DNA of 37,820 nt from Promethearchaeota archaeon. Lineage in GTDB: Archaea; Asgardarchaeota; Lokiarchaeia; Sigyniarchaeales; SOKP01. The stretch spans positions 1 to 37,820 of the forward strand of contig JAGXOA010000064.1 in NCBI GenBank assembly GCA_019894715.1, written 5' to 3'. Each line of letters begins with the position of its first letter. Position 1 is the first letter of the stretch. The notes beneath the pieces were generated by a model that was not told the origin of the DNA, made no database searches, and saw only the letters and a list, made by a program, of their open reading frames with translations. Positions 32,731-37,820 of the stretch are shown piece by piece. The position numbers and the translations under genes were made by a program.

Positions 32731-33477
32731 ATGAATAAAAATAATGATGACTCTGAAAATAATGATCTAATTGACATTGAAACATCTCATGAAGAAGAGC
32801 AAGATTTTCAAGAAAAGAAAACGGTTGAGAATAATGAATTATCTCAAGGTGGAAATCTTAACGAGGAATCTATTCAAAACGATAATGATGATACAGTTGA
32901 CATTGAGAATGATGAACAAGAAAAAGAGGAAATTCCCTCTGAAGAACAATCTGATGAGGAAATGAGCGATATTTATAGAAATCTTGTTGAAGGTGCACTT
33001 TATGCAGCAGGAAAGTCATTATCAATTGAGGAAATTTCTACAAAAATGAATATATCGAAAGTAGAGATAGAAAAATTGCTGAATGAACTCCTTGAAATTT
33101 ACAATAACCGATCAAGTGCTATTACTATCATTAAAATAGGAGAAAAATATCAAATGCAAATAAAATCAGAATATTCTGATAAAATCTCTCAATTTGCCCA
33201 AGGTGGCGCCATATCTGAAAAATATCTAAGAACTCTCACAATTATAGCATTGAAACAGCCAATTTTAAAATCTATTGTGATAAAAATAAGAGGATCTGGG
33301 GCTTATGAACATATAAAATATCTCGAGGAAAATGGATTTATTGTTGGGATTAAAAAAGGAAGGTCAGCAGAATTATCTACGACAGATAAATATGCTGAGA
33401 TGTTTGGACTCCCCAGAGATAAACAAGAAATGAAAAAAATTATGGTTGGACAATTGGGTATTGATCAGAAATCATAA
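32731..33477 (+). CDS. scpB: Segregation and condensation protein ScpB
   Basis: Tandem winged-helix partner that binds ScpA and regulates the SMC complex. About 248 aa. The first ~75 residues are a strongly acidic tail (repeats of DDSEN, EEEQD, DDTVDIEND), followed by RNLVEGALYAAGKSLSIEEISTKM, the canonical ScpB opening, and by LRTLTIIALKQPILKSIVIKIRGSGAYEHIKYLEENGFI and STTDKYAEMFGLP in the second winged helix. The acidic N-terminal extension is unusual and could contact the basic middle of ScpA. A GTG at 32719 would add four residues. It is convergent with valS. Confidence 0.93.
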   Translation: MNKNNDDSENNDLIDIETSHEEEQDFQEKKTVENNELSQGGNLNEESIQNDNDDTVDIENDEQEKEEIPSEEQSDEEMSDIYRNLVEGALYAAGKSLSIEEISTKMNISKVEIEKLLNELLEIYNNRSSAITIIKIGEKYQMQIKSEYSDKISQFAQGGAISEKYLRTLTIIALKQPILKSIVIKIRGSGAYEHIKYLEENGFIVGIKKGRSAELSTTDKYAEMFGLPRDKQEMKKIMVGQLGIDQKS

Positions 33478-33505
33478 ATCTTTAGATATATAAAATAAAA
33501 ATAAA

Positions 33506-36106
33506 TTAACTGAATAAATTCAAACTTACATCAATATCCTCTATAAATTCTCTTTTCTCAGGTTCTAAATTATTTGCTTCCTCTTCTGATTTATTTAATA
33601 TTATGAGTTCCTTAATTCGAATTGTGTTTACAATGTTTTCTTTAAAATCCTTTAATATGGATACTTGATTTTTATTTGTAAACAAATACACCTTTTCAAT
33701 TTCTTGATTTAAAGGTATTTGAAGCTTTGATTTAAAGGTTCTTAAGGATTTAATGATTTTTATACATAATTCTCCATATTTAGCTGAATTTCCCGACATA
33801 ATCTCATATTTTAAAGGCCATTTGTCAAGATGAATCGATTTCAAATCAATAAATTGACTATATATAATTGAGTAAATCTCTTCAGAAATAAATGGCATAA
33901 AAATTGCAAATATTTTCAAAATTTTGTATAATAAATGAAGTGCATTTTTCAAAGCATTTGATCTGATTTTTTCATCTTCTAAATAAAACTTAAATTTAAT
34001 TGCCTCAATATAATTATCGCATATATCATTCCAAAAGAATGATCTTAGAACCATAAAAGCTTCGTGCCAATTATATTCATTAAAAAAGCTTGTAATTTTA
34101 TCTAAAACTATATTAAATTCAGAAAAGATATAATTGTCTATTTGAGAAAATGAATCTTCATCGATATGAATATCTGTAATTTTAATTTTATCCATATTAA
34201 GCTTTAAAAATCTATAAGCATTCCATACTTTTGTTAAAAACCTTTGCGCTCCTATCAATTGTTCATAATTTTTGCGATATTTTTTATTGAATTTATCTAA
34301 TGGCAGTTTTTTTTTCTCTATATTTATCTTTTCTTTAGATATAGGTTGTTTTGTATGAATATTTATCCATGTATATTCAAAAGGATAATCATCACCCAAA
34401 GTTCCCATAGCAGCCCATTGTCTTATTACATCTGCTCCAAAATCAGGCATTACTTCGTCTGGAGAAACAATATTTCCAAAGCTTTTAGACATTTTTCTTG
34501 AATCTGGCCCTGCAACCATCCCATTTATCATAATTTCACTAAAAGGAGGTTTTCCTGTTAATTTTTTACATCGAAATAGAGTATAAAATAACCAAGTTCT
34601 TATTATTTCATATCCTTGAGGTCGATGGACATCTGCATCTGTATAGGTCTTTTTAAAAAAATCGTCATCCTCCAACCATTTAGCTATAGCAAGAGGGGTG
34701 ATACTTGAATCAATCCAGCAATCACATACATCTTTTTCACCTTCAATATTCTTACTTTTACATTTTGGACATTGGTTTACTGGTGATGCTATTTTTACAG
34801 GATCTAAAGGTAGATCTTCCTCATTTGGAATAATTATTACACCACAATCCATACAATACCAAAAGGGAATTGGTGTTCCAAAAATTCTTTGTCTTGAAAT
34901 TACCCAATTCCAGTCCAATCCTTCAGCCCAATCTATTAATCTTTGTTTGTGTTTTTCTGGATACCATTTCATTACCTCTCCTGCTCCGATTATCTCATCT
35001 GTAAAATCTTTTATTTTTATAAACCACTGATATACAGGTAAATATTCTATTGGATTCCGACAGGAAGAACGTTCTGAATGAACAATAATACTATGCTCAT
35101 AATCTGAGATTTTTTCTAAAAGACCCATTTCATCTAGATCTTTTACTATTCGTTTTCTAGCCTCATCAATAGTTAAACCTTGATATTTTGAATTTTGGTT
35201 TAGATGACCATCTTCAGTAAATATCTGGATTTCTTCTAAATTATGTTCAAATCTCCATTTTATATCCATTTCATCTCCATACGTACAACAATATACTATA
35301 CCTGTACCAAAATTCATATCTACTTTTTTATCAATACGTACTCTTACAGTTCGATCTGTAAATGGGATTTTTACTTCAGCAGCAGATAAATGATAGTATC
35401 TATCATCATTTGGGTGGACAAAAATACCTACACATGCCTCAACATATTCTGGACGAGTCGTAGCTATTGTGATATATTCATCTTTACTACCAACAATTGG
35501 TAATTTGATATACCATAGATGTCCTTTTTCTTCTTCATATCCAACTTCTGCTTTAGCAACAGATGTTTCACAATTTACACAGAAGTGTGTTGGGAATTTC
35601 TCTCGGTATAACCAACCTTTTTTATGAAAATCTAAAAGAGATTTTTGTACTTTATATTTATAGCTTTCATCCATTGTTCTGTATGTATAATCCCAATCTG
35701 TTGAATAACCTAAAGAGTCATATTGTTTTCTCATATTTGCAATGTTATCTTCAACCCATTCATTACATTTACTTAAGAAGAGATCTCTTTGATTTTTTGA
35801 AATACCATAATTCTTTTGAACGGCAAGCTCTACAGGTAGTCCATGACAATCAAAACCTTGTGGAAAATAAACATTATCTCCCCTCATCTTATGATATCGT
35901 GCTACAAAATCGATCCAAGAATGATTTAGAACATGGCCAAGATGTAAGGTTCCGCTTACAAAAGGAGGGGGTGTATCCATAGAAAATACTTTACCTTCTT
36001 TCTTAATATCAAAAGAGTAAATTTTATTGTCTTTCCAATACTTTATCCATTTCTTTTGAACTTCATTGAATTTAAACCGTTTTGGAAATGTTATTTCTTG
36101 AGTCAT
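33506..36106 (-). CDS. valS: Valine--tRNA ligase
   Basis: Class I synthetase charging tRNA-Val. 866 aa, the usual archaeal length. HIGH motif H55-L-G-H58 preceded by the valine-type DTPPPFVSG, editing-domain TRPEYVEACVG, zinc-binding CVNC and CPKC/CDC pairs, and KMSKS at 538-542. WISRQR and the anticodon-binding helices (ITSFFNEYNWHEAFMVLRSFFW) are in place. PPPFVSG-x-LHLGH separates it from IleRS. The ATG at 36104-36106 gives a full N-terminus. Confidence 0.95.
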   Translation of the reverse strand: MTQEITFPKRFKFNEVQKKWIKYWKDNKIYSFDIKKEGKVFSMDTPPPFVSGTLHLGHVLNHSWIDFVARYHKMRGDNVYFPQGFDCHGLPVELAVQKNYGISKNQRDLFLSKCNEWVEDNIANMRKQYDSLGYSTDWDYTYRTMDESYKYKVQKSLLDFHKKGWLYREKFPTHFCVNCETSVAKAEVGYEEEKGHLWYIKLPIVGSKDEYITIATTRPEYVEACVGIFVHPNDDRYYHLSAAEVKIPFTDRTVRVRIDKKVDMNFGTGIVYCCTYGDEMDIKWRFEHNLEEIQIFTEDGHLNQNSKYQGLTIDEARKRIVKDLDEMGLLEKISDYEHSIIVHSERSSCRNPIEYLPVYQWFIKIKDFTDEIIGAGEVMKWYPEKHKQRLIDWAEGLDWNWVISRQRIFGTPIPFWYCMDCGVIIIPNEEDLPLDPVKIASPVNQCPKCKSKNIEGEKDVCDCWIDSSITPLAIAKWLEDDDFFKKTYTDADVHRPQGYEIIRTWLFYTLFRCKKLTGKPPFSEIMINGMVAGPDSRKMSKSFGNIVSPDEVMPDFGADVIRQWAAMGTLGDDYPFEYTWINIHTKQPISKEKINIEKKKLPLDKFNKKYRKNYEQLIGAQRFLTKVWNAYRFLKLNMDKIKITDIHIDEDSFSQIDNYIFSEFNIVLDKITSFFNEYNWHEAFMVLRSFFWNDICDNYIEAIKFKFYLEDEKIRSNALKNALHLLYKILKIFAIFMPFISEEIYSIIYSQFIDLKSIHLDKWPLKYEIMSGNSAKYGELCIKIIKSLRTFKSKLQIPLNQEIEKVYLFTNKNQVSILKDFKENIVNTIRIKELIILNKSEEEANNLEPEKREFIEDIDVSLNLFS

Positions 36107-36311
36107 ATCTATTCAAAATTCTAATGTTAATTTAAATTTCGATAAAAAACGAAAAATACTAAATAATTAAATTGTATAATAAAAAATAACTTTTTAGTAT
36201 ATTGATTCTGTATTTGGTTGTATTTTTATAATTAACTTCAATTAAAACATTGAATTTTATAGATGAAATAGAAATTATTAATCTAACTCATATAATCTTT
36301 TAATAAAATGA
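36107..36311. other. Gene-free spacer between valS and the AAC(3)-family gene
   Basis: AT-rich spacer of about 200 bases on the 5' side of valS. It presumably carries the valS promoter; no gene or repeat seen. Confidence 0.4.
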
Positions 36312-37130
36312 TTAAATTATTGGTCCACCTTTAATCGCATCATTACATCTAATACAATCTTGATTATCACAATGTGTGATCTCTGGATTGGATTTTATGA
36401 CATCTACGATAATTTTTACAAATGATTTTAAATGGAAGATTCTCCAAATACTATCACCAATCATAATTTTCCTTTCTATTCCTTTTATATAAGGATTAAA
36501 ATTATTAAATCCATCTGAACATCCTCCAATATTCACAGAAATAGGTTTAAATTCCGAATCATTTGCCCATCTAATAAATAGATTTCTTCCAGTAAGATTT
36601 TCTGTATAATGAATTATTGTTGCTTTTGTTAAGTCCACACCCATTAGAAACAGATATCCATCATTTTTATATAATTCAATCAAAGGAGCATAAACATTTT
36701 TAGGTTTTTGATTTTTAATATAATGTTTAGCTTTTTTTCCTACAGCCGAAAAAGAATTAAGTGGATGATTTCCTCTCTTTCTGTTTGGTATAGATAAAAT
36801 ATATTTTGGGATTAATCCCATCGAATAATGAATTTCATTTGATGATGGTGAATAATATCTATTTATAATCTCAATTGGATTATGATTTTCATATGATGAA
36901 AGACCATTTTGCTGTGGTATATTCTTCTTATCAAACATAGGTATTTCAAAATCATAACTAAAAGTTGGGACGATTATTGTGTAATTTCTTTCTAAAAAAG
37001 CATCTACTATTGATTTGGGGCCTCCTTTAACATATCCAAATGATTTTAATGAAGAATGAATACAAGCTAATTTTTTATCTAAATCTAATTCCTTCAACAC
37101 CTCCCGAATATCTTCTTTAGTAACAATCAT
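36312..37130 (-). CDS. AAC(3)-family (YokD-like) N-acetyltransferase
   Basis: Acetyl-CoA-dependent transferase of the aminoglycoside 3-N-acetyltransferase fold. 272 aa. Family motifs: HSSLKSFGYVKGG (H25-S27), PTFSYDF, NHPLNSFSAVGK (N121-P123), LFLMGVDLTKATIIHYTE with the putative catalytic H174 and E177, then GGCSDGF and a C-terminal CDNQDCIRC cysteine cluster (C254, C259, C262) seen in YokD-type members. In archaea such proteins need not act on antibiotics; a sugar or small-molecule amine is as likely. The ATG lies 20 bases from a degenerate open frame on the same strand. Confidence 0.88.
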   Translation of the reverse strand: MIVTKEDIREVLKELDLDKKLACIHSSLKSFGYVKGGPKSIVDAFLERNYTIIVPTFSYDFEIPMFDKKNIPQQNGLSSYENHNPIEIINRYYSPSSNEIHYSMGLIPKYILSIPNRKRGNHPLNSFSAVGKKAKHYIKNQKPKNVYAPLIELYKNDGYLFLMGVDLTKATIIHYTENLTGRNLFIRWANDSEFKPISVNIGGCSDGFNNFNPYIKGIERKIMIGDSIWRIFHLKSFVKIIVDVIKSNPEITHCDNQDCIRCNDAIKGGPII

Positions 37131-37150
37131 TTTAAAATTGATATAATGTA

Positions 37151-37330
37151 TTATTTTTTTGATATATAATCAATTAAGATATTATTATATAGATTTTTAT
37201 CAAGAATATACTCTATATCTTTTATCTCTTCTAAAAAGTAATTAATTTGATTACACGATATAGAAGTTAGACTTTTGAAGATTATAATACCCTTTGCTTT
37301 AAAAAAATACCTATATAGAAAATTAGAGTA
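37151..37330 (-). other. Startless open frame upstream of the AAC(3)-family gene
   Basis: 59 codons on the minus strand, closed by TAA at 37151-37153, with no ATG, GTG or TTG start I trust. The tail (NQINYFLEEIKDIEYILDKN) has an amphipathic helix pattern. It may be the end of a decayed gene between two other genes. In such AT-rich DNA chance cannot be excluded. Confidence 0.2.
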
Positions 37331-37375
37331 TTATAATTTAATTGTGAATCAAATAGAGAATGAATTGTATTGAAT

Positions 37376-37667
37376 CTAGGTTGATTTTTTTTGTAATATA
37401 TAAAATGTACAATCAAATTCTTTTTGATCAGCATTTTTTACAATTTTTATTTCTCCTTTTATTTAATTTTTCTAATGCTTGTTGATTAATATCTATTCCA
37501 ATAATATTACTATTACTTAGTTTCGCTAATTCAATGGTAGCTTCTCCAGTACCACAACCTATATCTAAAATTTTGGGATAATCCATCACTGGTAATAATG
37601 AAAAAGCCTTTTTTGTATATTTAAGAAATTTCTTCTTATATTCAATATCAAATTCTTTTATTGTCAT
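37376..37667 (-). pseudogene. Class I SAM methyltransferase with internal deletion
   Basis: The frame from ATG 37665-37667 gives 79 aa: EFDIEYKKKFLKYTKKAFSL, then the SAM-binding motif ILDIGCGTGEATIELAKL and the acidic loop IIGIDINQQALEKLN. It then stops where a full enzyme would continue for 100 or more residues. In another frame just beyond, KIVKNADQKEFDCTFYILQK (ending at TAG 37376) looks like the last strands of a methyltransferase. The simplest reading is loss of the middle of the gene plus a frameshift. It lies next to a TnpB-element left end. Confidence 0.65.
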
Positions 37668-37696
37668 ATTTTCTTAATTTTGAATCTATTTTATAT

Positions 37697-37746
37697 TTTA
37701 TCATGATTGCTCAAGAAAACACCTCCCTTTAGGGAGGTGATGAATT
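37697..37746 (-). mobile_element. TnpB-element left end (copy B3), best-preserved hairpin
   Basis: Minus strand: AATTCATC, then the near-perfect stem CACCTCCC-TAAA-GGGAGGTG, TTTTCTT, 8 nt, ATGATAAAA. It is the cleanest of the three left ends. The frame from ATG reads MIKYKI and then leaves any TnpB-like sequence, running into the methyltransferase remnant. Confidence 0.6.
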
Positions 37747-37820
37747 GAGTTTGAAAAAAAATCAATAAATCATTAGACTCTCACCTTTCTTATGTAATTC
37801 TATACTACCAATTTAATAAG

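Noticed and set aside
36312-37130. Antibiotic resistance gene
   Set aside because: It belongs to the AAC(3) fold family, but nothing in the context or sequence shows activity on aminoglycosides.

Overview
This AT-rich window most likely comes from an Asgard (Lokiarchaeia-like) archaeon. The information-processing genes are archaeal: ribosomal protein L15e, RNase P proteins Rpp30 and Pop5, a TFB, an Orc1/Cdc6-like ATPase, archaeal-type ValRS and an NFACT/RqcH protein. Beside them lie genes typical of Asgard genomes: a Rab/Ras-like GTPase, a roadblock/LC7 protein and a longin-plus-winged-helix protein. Ribosome binding sites, where visible, are AGGT(G) about 7-8 nt before the start, and TTG starts are common. 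Several genes seem to use rarer starts (CTG, ATT, ATA).

Layout. 1-5.1 kb: the tail of a TnpB element at the left edge, then two very large overlapping minus-strand genes of unknown function (767 and 801 aa), divergent from a roadblock gene. 5.1-12.9 kb: orphan TrpB2, orphan PyrI and a small membrane protein bracketed by inverted IS200/IS605-type right-end hairpins, then RqcH, a GDPD phosphodiesterase, a 3-TM protein and a secreted CBM9/DOMON-like protein. 12.9-17.7 kb: a minus-strand L15e - Rpp30 - Pop5 - unknown - unknown cluster, a phosphoglycerate dehydrogenase-like enzyme, a DUF2095-like gene and a small winged-helix gene. 17.8-22.2 kb: the longin/winged-helix protein resembling the NPRL2/NPRL3 plan, a HAD phosphatase, a nitrilase-family amidase and an Orc1/Cdc6 paralogue with a degraded ATPase site. 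22.3-33.5 kb: a very long SMC, a truncated DUF4411 PIN-like toxin, a small winged-helix regulator, TFB, small unknown and zinc-ribbon genes, the GTPase, a polytopic membrane protein, and ScpA-ScpB. 33.5-37.8 kb: ValRS, an AAC(3)-family acetyltransferase, a decayed methyltransferase and another TnpB-element left end.

The strongest functional theme is chromosome organisation: an Orc1-like ATPase sits just before SMC, and the kleisin pair ScpA/ScpB lies about 5 kb downstream. The SMC is about 1480 aa, has intact ABC head motifs and unusually long arms, and shows no recognisable glycine-rich hinge. ScpA carries an extra N-terminal SAP/Rho-N-like nucleic-acid-binding segment. Together they suggest an unusual condensin, the best candidate here for something not well described.

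A second theme is decay of IS605-type (TnpB) elements. Four right-end hairpins and three left-end motifs are present, but only one has any tnpB sequence attached. The three left ends share the same layout and finish in ATGATAAAA, which reads as the first codons (MIK) of TnpB. No rRNA, tRNA or CRISPR array was seen.
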